From Dipteris shenzhenensis (taxonomy: Eukaryota; Polypodiophyta; Polypodiopsida; Gleicheniales): 64,000 bases of DNA. Shown here one piece after another: positions 1 through 11,360 of this stretch; position 1 is the first letter of the stretch, and each line of letters starts with the position of its first letter. The notes beneath the pieces were generated by a model, which was not told where the DNA came from, ran no database searches, and was given only the letters and a program-made list of their open reading frames with translations. The stretch lies in the NCBI GenBank assembly GCA_047967505.1, contig CM106538.1; one strand, written 5' to 3'. Made by a program: the position numbers and the translations under genes.

Positions 1-640
1 GAAATACTTTGCAATAAATATCCAAGAAGTAACATCATTAAAGGATGAACAACTTTTCAAAAGAGAAAAAGCGAGCAGTAGAGCTTTGAAAAGTCGTTGG
101 CAACATCACTTTTATTGAAGAAGGGAGTCTACCTACCTGCTACCATCCAACAAGAAAAACATGGTGAGAACTATTTAAACCTTAGTTGGGAAGATAGGCA
201 TCACAAACACCCCTCCCTTGTTATCGGAGTCACAATAAAGATAAACACTTAACCATTGACTTACAAAGCTAGTTGAAAATTTTATAAAAGCAAAATTGTA
301 TGGTGTAATCACTAGGGTGTGTAGAATTATGTTAAGAGAATTATGGGGGTGATAAAGTGGAGGTACGATGAAGAAGTAGACGTATGCATAACCAAAGAAT
401 GAAAGAGAAACTAGATTAAATGGACAAAATAATAGTTATGAATAAATAAGAAATAGGGAGAAACTTTTGGAGAGACCGTTTAGAGGAGATAAAGCTAAAG
501 AGAAGGCTTATAAGGGATATGACAACTAAAAAAGTTTTGTAATATTGAGCAAAGGAAAGGGTAGGGAGACAAACTAGAAATAAAAAATAAGGTACCATGA
601 GATGGCAAGAGGTAGAGAAGAACAAGGTAAGGAGTCTTTA
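1..640. repeat. Diverged copy of the LTR-like repeat, then AT-rich non-coding DNA
   Basis: No gene is visible. Roughly the first 240 bases share short blocks with the terminal repeats at 2.2-2.6 and 5.2-5.6 kb (a 'ctacctacctgctaccatcc' block and a later 'cccttgttatcg' block), in the same order. This suggests a third, older copy. The remainder is AT-rich with no recognisable coding sequence. Confidence 0.3.
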
Positions 641-2206
641 GTGATAGGGGTTTGAAGCAAAATAGAGAGGGGGGGGGGAGATTTTATGTATAAAGAAAGA
701 GGGGGGGAATAGATGTATTTATATAGAAAGGGGGTTATTTTAAAATTAATAGAAAAGGAAAGAAATCAATAAAGAGAAAAGAAGGGGGAATTGGGAGTTA
801 AAGGTACATAAAAGGAAGGGGAAAACCAATAAAGGTAGGGGATCTATAGAGAAAATTATCATAAAAAAAGGGGGGAAATGAGAAGGAGGGATTTAGATGT
901 CGATGAGGAATTGTAGATATAGAGTTAAATAAAAGCTTGAGGGGGTTAGGGGAAAGGATAGAGAGGGAAGGGGGGTTTAATGAAATAAGAAAAACCAAGG
1001 GGGGTTTAATTGTTTTTAAGTTAACTAAATTAAAGAAACGAGAGAGGGGGGGATAAACAAAACAAAAGAAGTAAAAAGAAGTGAAAAGAATGTCAGAATC
1101 CATGGTATGGTGGAGAGGCGTCGTCGCAGACTGGGGAGGTGAAATGATGGCATGAACCAAGAGGACGAGAGTTATGCTAGCAGCATCGACCAACAGATAG
1201 AGGAGAGGAGAAGGCAAATGGGAGGTTGATAGATAGGGAAAGCTAGTTGTAGAGTCAAGGAAGGCATTGAAGTAGACGGTCGCATAGCAACAACGAGCTG
1301 CACACAGAGCCCATGAATGGTAGAGGGTGCACGAGCCACAAGGAGGTGCAAGCTTTATGAAATTTACAGTAGCACTATTGCAGGTGCAGTAAGGTGGTAG
1401 AGAGTAGGAGCGATTGGAGCTAGGAGGGATGCACAAGCATGAGTGAGTACGAGTAAGAGGTCGAGTGGTGAGTGATGTGAGGGTTTAATAAATAGGAGAG
1501 ACAGTCGGGTAGGGAGAGTCACGGAGGTGAGAGGTCCAGGGGGTGGGGGGAGTGGAAGCCTGCATTGCGAGGTGAAAAGACCACTATGGGGAAGTGGGAG
1601 AGGCACGTAACATGAGGTGATTGGTACACATAGCGAGGAGAGTGGAAAAGGGAGGTAGAAGGGGCGGTGCACGTGGTGAGAGAGGGTTTTTTTTTTAATT
1701 TAGGGGAATTAAGGAAAGAAAAGGGGGGGAGGGTTTAGTTACTTTTAGGCTTAGTTTAAAGTTTCTTTTAGGCTTAATTAAAAGACATAGGAATAAAAAA
1801 TAGGGCTAGTTTCTTTTAAAAGATATAGGGAATTTAGGGAACATCGGGAAAATTAGGAAAAAGGGAAACTTAGGAATGTAGAAAAATTGGGAATTTAGAA
1901 AAATAGCTGAATTAGGGAAAATAGGAAATTAGGGAGATTAGGGAAATAGGAAAATAGGAAAAATTTAAAAAAGTAATTAGAGAAATAGAAAAGATAGGGA
2001 AAATAGGAAAAACTAATAGGGGGTAGGAAATTAGGGGAAAATTAGGGAAGTTAGGGGAGTGTAAATGAGAGAGAAAGGACTAAGAGTGTAAGTGTAAGGG
2101 GGAAGAGAGGAACTTAGAAAGGAAGAAGAAAAAAGAAGGGAAGGGGGTTGGGGGGGGGTAGAGGAAAAATATAGATTAACTGTAAATAAAAAGGTGAATA
2201 GAAAGA
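641..2206. other. Purine-rich non-coding tract
   Basis: The + strand is almost entirely A and G, with many runs of five or more G. Long reading frames on the minus strand here translate to Leu/Pro/Ser-rich, low-complexity peptides, as expected from a pyrimidine-rich strand, so I do not call them genes. The composition matches the internal part of the element at 4.4-5.2 kb. This is probably internal DNA of another copy lying between LTR-like repeats. Confidence 0.45.
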
Positions 2207-2635
2207 GTGTGTGTGTGTGTGTGTGTAGATTTAATAATCCCATCAATAACTGAACCATATAATTAATTCAATCATTTAGATCATTATACCCAGTGAGACA
2301 TGAGAAATGGATAAATTTTACAAAAAATAACTAAATTGAAGTAACTTTTGACAATATTCCAATCCAAAATTATGTAAGGAAAGCAAGATGATTCGCAATA
2401 AATTTTATCTTTATATTGAGTTTGCAAACTTAAGAGCAAAGAATTATTACAAAGGTGTCGAATCCATCATGTAGTCCAGGCTTCCAAGCAAGGGTCCACT
2501 TACCTATACCACCATCCAAACCAACCAGTAGTTAGAACAATGAAGTTGAATTTGGGTAGACAAGTAATGCCTGTATCCCCTGGTTTGTTATTGCTTTTCC
2601 AAAGAACATGAAGACACCTTTCAGAATTCTAAGAT
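2207..2635 (-). repeat. Terminal direct repeat, distal copy
   Basis: Pairs with 5186-5600. Blocks of 12-20 identical bases occur in the same order with indels between them, so the copies are old. The outer end is a (GT)n microsatellite. Confidence 0.55.
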
Positions 2636-3243
2636 AAAAATGAGATTTAAAGGAATGTAAGAAAATAGCAGGGGTTTACATTCTAAATAATTTTGAGAAA
2701 GTGAAAAAATATCCTAAGGCAGGTAATCCTCATCCCTAAGTGGTAATTAAGGGCCAACTAATTTAATTGGATTAAAGCTAGGGGGTAATCCACTCCCATG
2801 AAAGCTTAAGGAAAAAATAAGTACAGAGAAAAAAATTGGAAGCTTTAATTACAAAGAGAATCCACAAGGGTGCCCTTCATCGATACTGGGGGTAATCCTC
2901 ACCCTTGGGAAATCACCAACAAAATTAAAATCCATGTTTAAAAGTGTCTCAGAAATAAGGGTGTTAGCAAGAAAAAAAGAAACCAAGGTTCTTTCAAAAA
3001 AAGAAAAAAAGAATTTTTTAACAAGGGGGTATTCTACCTCCATGATAAAAAATCATGGACATAAGAAAGGTCATAAAGGGACATTAAAAAGAACAAAGAG
3101 AAATTAGCTAAGTAAGGAAGTAAATGGAAAAGTTCTAAATGAAACAAGTTTAAACATCACGACTTAGTTAAGGGAAAAAAATCCTAAAGGAATTGGGCAT
3201 AAAATTAATGAAAGAAAAAGATGGGAGAGATGTTCTATATAAA

Positions 3244-3273
3244 TATGTATGTGTGTGTGTGTGTGTGTGTGTA
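3244..3273. repeat. (TG)n microsatellite
   Basis: An uninterrupted run of TG dinucleotides. Similar runs lie near 2205-2226, 5191-5212, 5757-5782, 8926-8941 and 13783-13802, several of them exactly at repeat boundaries. Confidence 0.9.
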
Positions 3274-5185
3274 ATCATAAAAACCTATGTATGTATATAC
3301 AAAAATGTATTTCTAAATATATAACCATGTAAATAAATTCATGGAGCCATAAGTTTGAAATGTAAAGATATAACCACACCAGGTGTAGCGTTCAACAAAC
3401 AAACAGGTTAAATAGCATAAGTAAATCAAGGTCAAGGCCATAACTTTCATGCTAACATTAATAGCAAATAATCTCATTATTCCATTGGCTTAAATAATTT
3501 TTAAAAAAATCAGAGCCTAAAGTTGATGTTACGTGAGCCCAGAGTGACAAGTATTGCAGCAAGGGCTAGGCCTATAAATAAACAAAATAGTCTTAATGAA
3601 TTAAACTATCAAGGGTGTTATGAAGGGCTACAAAGGGAAGAGACAACCTAATCGAAAGATCATGCACAATAAGAGTTACGTTGAGAAGGAAGGGAGGAGC
3701 AATGAAGGAACAATTACACAATGCTAGTGAGAGTACGTTGAGACAAAATAATTGACAGCACAGAGTAAAAGGACTGAGTCAAGAAGAGTAGATGGAAAAC
3801 TGTAATGCACTGAGACCCAAGTGTACAATGTGAAAGTAAGCCAAAGAGAAGTTGAGGCATTGAGAGTATTTAGAACGAATAGTAATGTGAAAGATGTAGA
3901 AAGTGAGAAGAGCTAGGATATGCGATTGAACGGAACTCAAACAACTTAAAATTCCTTCCATAGACCAAGCAGACTACACAGCATGCAATGTAGTGAAAAT
4001 AGTGAAATAAGAATGAATGAAAACACAAGGGGGGAAAACATCATCGATCTGAGAGATAGTCGGAGACATAATAATTGCATGGGGAGGCACGGCACTATTC
4101 AAGAGGTTGCCAAGAAGAGAGGTGCCCTTACTACGGAGTGTGAGCAAAGGAGGAAATGAATAAGCATGAAACTAAGAGAGGCACAACCGAGGGGCAACCT
4201 TGCTAAGAATAGAAGGGAGGAGAATTGAAAGAAGGCATGATAGATCAAGGTAACGGAGCCAAGGGGGATAAAAGGCATGTGCCATTGAATAGTCAAGGAA
4301 ATGGTAGAGATGACATGAAGGTAAGAGGAGTAATGATGTAGCCATATATAGCTCCCAAGGTGGAAAACGGCCATCCAACCACTCAGTGCTAGTTACCTAA
4401 GGTGGCAGTGGTGGTGAATAGTAGAAGACGGCTTGGGGTTAGGGTAGAGTTGGAGTGAGGTTAAAGTGAGTGTGAGTTAAGAGAGGGAGGTAGGGGGCAT
4501 TTACTATGTCCTCACACACATAGATGATCTTTTGCACAGAAGTAAGCACAAGTTGAGGATGATAGTGGAGTGTGAGAAAAAGCCAAGCAGAGGGCCAAAA
4601 AGGAGGGAATAGGGCAACGCATTGTGGGCAATAACACATAGATTGCTAGCTTAGTGGGGGTAAGGTTAGGGTAGGGGATGGTCTAGGGGGGGTTTGTGTA
4701 AAGGGAAGGTATAGTTTGGGGGGAGGGGGGTCTATGTAGAAAGACATTAAGGTTTAGGGGGGTAGTAAAGGAGAAAAGTGAGGGATAGTGGGGTTGGTTT
4801 GGGTGTAGGGAGGACTCAAATCAAAGGTTAATAAATTAGAAATCAAGAGAGAAGGGAGAGTATAGATCATAAGTTTAAAGAAAGAGAGCATCTAATATTA
4901 TGACTCATACAATGTCCTATATGGCCAAAAAATAAAGCACCTAATATTACATGTACGAATAAAATATTGGGGGATTAGGTAAGAAAAAATAAGAAAGATT
5001 AAGCGGGAGCCCAAGGGAGGTTTGGGAAAAAAGAAGAAGAGGGGGGAGACCTATGGGGGTTTAGTAAATCAAATAAGATAGGGTAAAGGGAAAATTGTGT
5101 GTGTATGTGTAAGTGTGGGAAGGCATGGTGGAAGAAAAAATACTTAATAAGTTATTAGGAAATGCATAAGGGAGGGGAGGGGACT

Positions 5186-5600
5186 AAATTATTGTGTGTG
5201 TGTGTGTGTGTCTGTGTAGATTAAAAAGTCCCATCAATAATCGAGCCATACAATTAATTCCATCAATTGGATAAAAAGTTTAAAAAGGAAAACATATAAG
5301 GAAAAAATGTTTGAGACATCTAAGTTGAAAAAATGCAACTAGAGTTTGTAAAATTTCAAATCAAATTAAAATTTTTTAATAATATTGAGTTTGACAAACA
5401 TAATATTGAAAAAAGATGTTGAATCCTCAGGTAGTCCAGGTTCAGGTTCCAAGGTAGGGGTCCACTTACCTACCACCATCCAAACAAACTAGGTGTTAGA
5501 ACATCATAGTTATGTTTGGGTAGACAGGTAATGCCTATTTTCCCTAGCTTGTTATCGCTTTACATAGGAATATAGATAATCATATGGATTCTTAGATAAT
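5186..5600 (-). repeat. Terminal direct repeat, proximal copy
   Basis: Partner of 2207-2635. Similarity stops just after 'ATTCTTAGAT' (about 5597), the likely inner limit of the repeat. Confidence 0.55.
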
Positions 5601-5752
5601 TTTAAAAAATAATTTAGCCACAAATGAAGTCTAAGTCACGTGGAGTAAGGAGCGAATGAGTGCATGGGTTAAGAAGGGATTATAGGAGGTATGGGATGAT
5701 TAGTGGGCTTGGTATGTGGTACATAAAATAATAATTCATAGCTAGGAAAGTA

Positions 5753-5783
<31 letters not shown>

Positions 5784-5904
5784 TCAAAGGCTAGGGAAAA
5801 GATTTGAAGTAATCAATAATAGGTGAACAACTACAAGTAGCCCTCATAAGTATGGCCATGGGGAGTCAAAATAAAATCAATGGCTTGCCAATTGGATTTA
5901 TTGA

Positions 5905-7270
5905 CAATTTTGAGACAAGCTTAAATTTTGGTACACGAAAATGGTTATAGAAGTTTGTAAAGAGTCTCTCTTGAAAGATGTTAAACATGTGACTCACCAA
6001 CTTCATTTTTAAACGATGTGAGGAGGAAAATGTTTGGCACATAGTGGCTACCACTCTATTTGCAACTAACATGGGACTCACCAACATGATTCCTAAACAT
6101 TGTGAAACGGAAAATATTGGCACCTAGTGGCCACTAACACTAATGAGTAACTCCTAAAAACTCATTCCTAAAACATTGTCATTACAAATCAAAGATTCTC
6201 TTTTATGATTTATATACCTCTAGAAGCATACGACACTTAGGATGGGGCTTTATTTTTGCTCTTTGATTGCTTGGGTGTGAAAATCCCCTTTTGTAAAAAT
6301 GATCAAAATGGTTTTAGCTATCAGCATAAAGTGTGTAGTCTACATAAATGGATGGGTGAAGCTTAAGCACTTAATTGAGACTTAACTAGGGAAGGTCCCC
6401 TGTTACCACCATTATTATTCGTGGTGTGAAGCTTGGTTTGTTATAGTGCTCAAATTTTTTTGTCAACATAAGATTTTTAGTGGAAGGGTGACATGCCACT
6501 TTGAGCTTAAACACTCAATTAGGGAAGGCCACCCATTATCACCATTATTATTTATGGTTATAATATAATCATCATTGGGAAAGCTAGAGAGAAAGGCTCG
6601 AGGCTCTAGTCAAGGTATTGAATTTCCTTCTAGGAGATGGAAAGGAGTGCAAATGTTTGCTCATAATTCCATCATCTACCATGTAGAGCTCCTTGGTGAA
6701 AGAAGAGGATAAAGTTGATAAGTTAATAGAAGCAATCCATGAGTATGGAGTAGTTTTACAATCCAAGAAAGAGCTGTAGATACCCATAGATCACTAAATA
6801 AGGGTTTACATGGACATTACCATTTAAGATGCCCATTTGGATTTTTGTAGAATTCGACTATTCTCGTACATTTACTGAGTGCAATGATGATTTTGTTGGT
6901 TGCTTTTAGCAATTTTGGGATACATAGAGAAGTTGTTAAACCCAATTTTGCAAATAAATGCTACTTGACAAGGGTGAATTACATTCAATCTCTTAGAAAT
7001 TCATTGTTTTAATGATTGGTGTGGACTTGGATTCCCACAATGTCAAGCAAAATAAAATGCATTGATGGCTATCCTAGATGGAAAGGAGCATGACTCCTTG
7101 GTATGAGTTTGCTAAAGAAAAATGTGATGTCTCACTTAGTGTGAAGAGGTAAGGCTAGCCTAAGGAGTGATGGTGCATTGAACCAATTGATTGATGGGGC
7201 AAATGCCACTTGAATTGGTGGTTCACCAATAACTATGATTGAATACTATAGGTGGGATGACTTCATAGCA
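5905..7270. repeat. Dispersed direct repeat, copy 1 (spacer of the inverted repeat)
   Basis: This stretch recurs in the same orientation at about 19080-21180. It begins at 'aattttgagacaagcttaaa' and ends near 'gggatgacttcatagcaag'. Copy 1 lacks about 720 bases present at 19250-19970 and about 130 bases present near 20880-21012. No protein-coding signal was recognised, and the minus-strand frame near 5.9-6.1 kb is short and unassigned. Confidence 0.75.
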
Positions 7271-8172
7271 AGAAATGCAATATATATATGTGTGTGTGAG
7301 TTGTGTTTTTGGTGGTGGATAGCATATTATATAGTCATGCTCATATATAGAGAATTGCCCTTTTTTTTCCTGCTTATATCATGTGCCATTGTTATGACTT
7401 CTTAAGTTTTTCATTGATATATAAAGTTCTTTATTAAGCTTTTTAATAGTCTTTGGTTATGTGGGTTTTTATTAATGTTTTGTGTGTCCTTGTGTTATAG
7501 AAGATTTCTCATGGTTTTAACGTGGTTAGTTTTACATGGTGGGTATGCTTCTTTATTATATATAGAATCTTAGTGCCTTTCTCTTTTCTTCACAATAGTA
7601 TCAGAGTATAATTAGATGATGTAGGATTTATGTCTTTGGTCTATAGCTTTATCATGATAATGGTTTATATAAACTCTCTGACTCTACTAGTTGTGAACTT
7701 TCATTGATTCTAAAGCCTATTGTTGAGAGCTTTAAGAGGTATATGAATGCTTAGAATTCTTACAATGTTGTTTTACGTCATTTTGAAAGGCCAATTCATC
7801 CATAGAGCATGTGGATATGGAGAGTGACAATAGGGTGGTCTAAAGATGGAGAACTAAAGGGTCCCCATTTTAAAGCTAATAATTAATTATTGCTTTGCAT
7901 TTGATTTATAATTTTTCATTCTTTGTTTCGCATAGAGTGGCTTTAATGTAAATTTCATATAGTGTGATATAATATATATGGGTTGAGACTTCAAAAAATT
8001 TTTTACATGTCCATTTGGAATAGAAGAGGTCTAGTTAGTTCAAATGGGGTAGCTTTACTTGGCATGGATTTTATTCTTTAATTTATTACATTTTGTGGGA
8101 TTTAGGGCTTTGCATCTCCTTGCTCTAGTAATGATAATTTAATGGTCTACCATGACTTCTTATCTTATATTC
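7271..8172. other. AT-rich DNA without recognisable features
   Basis: Nothing coding or structured was recognised. Reading frames are short and there is no recognisable similarity to the rest of the window. Confidence 0.5.
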
Positions 8173-8560
8173 CTTATTTTAGAGTTTGAGGTGTCGATCA
8201 AGGATTGCACCACGTGTCGTGCAAAGGCCTGCTCCTTTGTGACACATGACAAAGTTAGTTACGAGCAAAGAGCCAAAAGACGAAGGGAAAGAGGCATGCA
8301 ATTGCAACAATGATTCAATGAGAGCAAAGATGGAGAGAACGAGATGTACATCATTCACAAGCTGTTTTGTTCGCAATTGGTGTTGGTGGTGGTGAATGGA
8401 GATATTCCTTATTTTAGAGTTTGAGGTGTTCATCAAGGGTTGTGCCATGTGTTGTGCAAAGGGCTGGTCCTTTGTGCCACATGGCAAAGCTAGCTACGAG
8501 CAAAGAATCGAAAGGGGCATGCGATTGCAATGATGATTCGATGAAAACAAAGACGAGGAG
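8173..8560. repeat. Diverged tandem duplication
   Basis: A unit beginning 'attccttattttagagtttg' occurs at about 8168 and again at about 8402, each followed by related sequence (gtgcaaagg, then gctggtcctttgtg or a variant, then tacgagcaaag). The same family lies in reverse at 18.58-18.68 kb, next to a MYB fragment. Confidence 0.65.
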
Positions 8561-8564
8561 GACA

Positions 8565-8655
8565 ATAATTCATACATGTGAGGTAATGCGAGCCCAATGA
8601 TTTCCCATTTGAGCATGGAGCTCAATGACAGTGCGCTCTTCCTCGAGTGAGAGCG
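8565..8655 (-). pseudogene. R2R3-MYB DNA-binding domain fragment, copy 3
   Basis: Read on the minus strand, this encodes the start of a MYB R3 repeat: SLxxEEERTVIELHAQMGNHWAR, then a stop shortly after. Plant GAMYB-like R3 repeats have the pattern SPEEE-x5-LHA-x-xGNKWA. Only the first R3 helix and the linker survive, with no start codon and no second or third helix, so this is a non-functional fragment. It resembles the copy at 18410-18552, and both lie in related repeat DNA, which indicates amplification as part of a repeat. Confidence 0.6.
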
Positions 8656-10253
8656 AGTAAATCCAATTAGCAAGCCATTGATTTTATCTAACTTCCATGT
8701 GGCCATACTTATGAGGGCTACTTGTATTTGTTCACCTATTATTGATTACTACAACTCTTTGACTTAGCCTTTGAAAGGTTATTGTCTAGTCTTGCATGAT
8801 CTATCATTTGAAGCTTCCCACTTATCTATACAACACACTACTAATTCTCATATGACCTTTGTAGACATGTGATCGTAGCTACAATTGTTTTTTGGATTCG
8901 ATCGATGTACATTCTTACACATTACACACACACACACACATTCAAAGACACAATAATTTATTTTTCCCCCTCCCTTATGCATTGCTAATAACTTATTATG
9001 TATTTTTTCTTCCCCCTGCCTTCCCACACTTACCCATAAACACACAATTTTCCCTTTACCCTCACATATTTGCTTTAATAAACCCCCATAGGTCCCCCCT
9101 GTCTTCTTCTTTTTTTCCAAACCTCCCTGGGCTCCCACTTAATCTTCTTATTTTTTCTTACCTAATCCCGCAATCTTTTATTCGTACATGTAATATTAAG
9201 TGCTTTATTTTTTGGTCGTATTTAGGACATTATATGAGCCATAATATTATATGCTCTCCCTTATGAACTGTATTTCCCCTCCTTTCTTGATTTCTAATTT
9301 ATTAACCTTTGATTTGAGCCCTCCCTATACCCAAACCAACCTCCTATCCCTCGATTTTCTCTTTACTACCCCCCTAAACCTTAATCTCCCTCTACATAAA
9401 CCCCCCTCCCCCCAAACTATACCTTCCCTTTACACAAACCCCCCTAGACCATCCCCTACCCTAACCTTACCACCACTAAGCTAATAACCTATGTGCTATC
9501 GCCCACAAAGCATTACCCTATTCCCTCCTTTTTTGCCCTTTGCTCGGGCTTTTCTCACACTTCACTATCATCCTCAACCTCTGCTTACTTTCATGCAAAA
9601 AATTATCTGTGTGCGTGAGGACGTAGCAAATTCCCCCTACCTCCCTCTCTTAACTCACACACTCACTTTGACCTCACTCCAACCCTACCCTAACCCCAAG
9701 CCTTCTTCTACTTTCACTGCCACCACCACATTAGGTAACTAACACTGAGTTGCTAGATGGCCGTTTTCCACCTTGGCAGCTGTATATGGCTTCCTCGTTA
9801 CTCCTCTTACCTTCATGTCGTCTCTACCATTTCCTCGACTATTCAATGGGGATTCAATGGCACTTAGCTTTACCCCCCCTTGGCTCTGTCACCTTGATCT
9901 ATCATGCCTTCTTTTGTTTGCCTCCCTTCTATTCTTAGCAAGGTTGCCTCTTGGTTGTGCCTCTCTTAGTCTCATGCTTATTCATTTCCTCTTTGCTTAC
10001 ACTCCGCAGTTAAACTTTGGGCACCTCTCTTCTTGGGAGCCTCTTGAATAGTGTTGAATCTCCCCTTGCGATTATCATGTCTCCATGGCATTGACTAGCT
10101 CTCATGTCGATGGTGTTTTCCCCCCCATTTGCTCTTATTTCACTATTTCCACTACATTGCATGCTGTGTGAACGTAGTTTGCTTGGTCTATGGAAGGAAT
10201 TTTAAGTTGGCTGACTTCTGTTCAGTTGCGTATCTTGGCTCTTCTCACTCTCT

Positions 10254-10559
10254 ATGTATTTCACATTGCTAATTGACATCATACGGGAGGAAGATGGAGA
10301 TCACGATATTAAGGAAGAAGATGATGATCATCAAGAATCACTCGACTTTATTGAAGAAGATGATCAAGTCTATGGTGAACATACGATGCCAGAGTACGAT
10401 GATGATATAGGAGATCAACTCAGTATAGAGTTGGAGATAGACTTGTTTGGTGCACTAAGGATGAAGCCAAGTCTCAAATGTGGACATGAATATATGAGCT
10501 TTAAACTTGATGTACATGCTCTTGTACTTTTATTCTTTCAAAGGATCAAACATGTATGA
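10254..10559 (+). CDS. Short acidic reading frame, unidentified
   Basis: About 100 codons. The part inside the insertion is rich in Asp and Glu, followed by a more ordinary stretch near LSIELEIDLFGALRMKPS. The apparent start lies in the repeat arm outside the insertion, so the start is arbitrary. It may be a captured exon or chance. No family was recognised. Confidence 0.2.
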   Translation: MYFTLLIDIIREEDGDHDIKEEDDDHQESLDFIEEDDQVYGEHTMPEYDDDIGDQLSIELEIDLFGALRMKPSLKCGHEYMSFKLDVHALVLLFFQRIKHV

Positions 10560-10605
10560 AAAGAATTTTTCTAAATCATATAATGACCTTATACAAGTCT
10601 GGCAA

Positions 10606-10712
10606 GTGTCGCTATATAGTGACACTTTTATAAACATCGCTATATAGCAATGCTTATAAAAGTATCGCTATATAGCGACGTTTATAAAAGTGTTGCTATA
10701 TAGCGATACTTT
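10606..10712. repeat. Four tandem TCGCTATATAGCGA quasi-palindromes
   Basis: Four copies of a 14-20 bp dyad centred on CTATATAG are separated by TTTATAAAA-like spacers, giving a period of about 29 bp. Variants change both sides of the dyad together in some copies (for example GTGTCGCTATATAGTGACAC), so pairing is partly preserved. Each unit could form a hairpin or cruciform. Confidence 0.9.
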
Positions 10713-10889
10713 TAAAGCCTGCTTTGCATACCAACGATTAGTACCCTGTGCAGCTAAAGGTCGGAATAAGGCCCGTGTGTAGTAGTGACTCCTACTTAGC
10801 CCACCTTGCCTCCTCTCTCACTCCCCTTGCTCCGCTCCCCCCCCCCCCCATCACTGAGGCCTATGCATCTTTTCCTCAAACGTGATTAC

Positions 10890-11154
10890 CTCTATGAATC
10901 CAAAAAGGACTCCCTCCGTAACCTCTAAAGGAGAGCTTGCAACACTGATAATCCATCAACACCTGCAACACCAATGGTGGGTACTGGTTCGGGCTCCTCC
11001 CCATACATCTGCAAGTGGCACATGATAATATGACGTTGATGTCATGCTTCTCACTTGCAATGAGTGCAATGATAATGCAATCTCTTTGTAAGCCACTTTG
11101 TGCTCCCGGGCATTGGCACATCATCTGACGAGCTTCCTTTCCATCTGCACACTT
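10890..11154 (-). CDS. Exon-like Cys-rich reading frame, unidentified
   Basis: An open frame of 88 codons is bounded by an AG acceptor-like and a GT donor-like dinucleotide on the minus strand. It has several Cys pairs (CQCPG, CATCRCMG). A second frame near its 3' end also reads as plausible protein and ends in a stop, so the frame assignment is uncertain and a frameshift is possible. No family was recognised. It may be a gene piece carried by the insertion. Confidence 0.25.
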
Positions 11155-11251
11155 CTAAAATCACAACATAAGTTGTAAGGAAATCTATTAACAGTAATAA
11201 AATAGTGACCTATGAGCTTCTTTTTTAGCTTTTAACAATAAGTGCCCTGAA

Positions 11252-11360
11252 ATGTCACTATATAGTGACGTTTTTCTCTGTTCCATCGCTATATAGTGAT
11301 GCTTTTAAATACAACTGTTGCTATATAGCGATTGACCAGCGTCGCTATATAGTAACACTG
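11252..11360. repeat. Second cluster of four CTATATAG quasi-palindromes
   Basis: Four more dyads of the kind seen at 10606-10712, with longer and less regular spacers. The two clusters lie about 540 bp apart within the same insertion. Confidence 0.85.

Larger units (their letters stand above)
2207..5600 (-). mobile_element. Non-coding LTR-like element (LARD/TRIM type)
   Basis: Two direct repeats of about 400 bp (2207-2635 and 5186-5600) flank a 2.5 kb interior without gag or pol. Each repeat starts on the + strand with a (GT)n tract and then 'TGTGTAGATT', and both share a 'ggtccacttacct' block and a 'tttgggtagaca' block. Orientation is inferred from the right-arm copy, where the same repeat ends a + strand unit at 13.8 kb. 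No primer-binding site or target duplication was identified, so 'LTR' is inferred from arrangement only. Such large non-coding LTR derivatives are common in plants and are mobilised by proteins from other elements. Confidence 0.5.
2207..5905. repeat. Left arm of giant imperfect inverted repeat
   Basis: Read in reverse complement, this arm matches 8655-13802. The innermost match is 5812-5905 with 8655-8750, for example 'gccctcataagtatggcca' on the left and its complement on the right. The purine-rich block at 4.0-5.2 kb matches 8.93-10.25 kb, and the block at 2.3-3.9 kb matches 12.35-13.8 kb. The right arm lacks the equivalent of 5.2-5.75 kb. Confidence 0.75.

Noticed and set aside
798-2258. 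Long minus-strand reading frames rich in Leu, Pro and Ser
   Set aside because: They come from the pyrimidine strand of a purine-rich tract, have no domain and no exon structure.
8892-10051. Series of + strand frames of 60-124 codons with Pro/Leu/Ser bias
   Set aside because: Same artefact in the right arm of the inverted repeat. The matching left-arm frames are not conserved as protein.
10606-11360. Regularly spaced repeats considered as a CRISPR array
   Set aside because: Units are degenerate palindromes with AT-rich, similar spacers in a plant nuclear context, with no cas genes.
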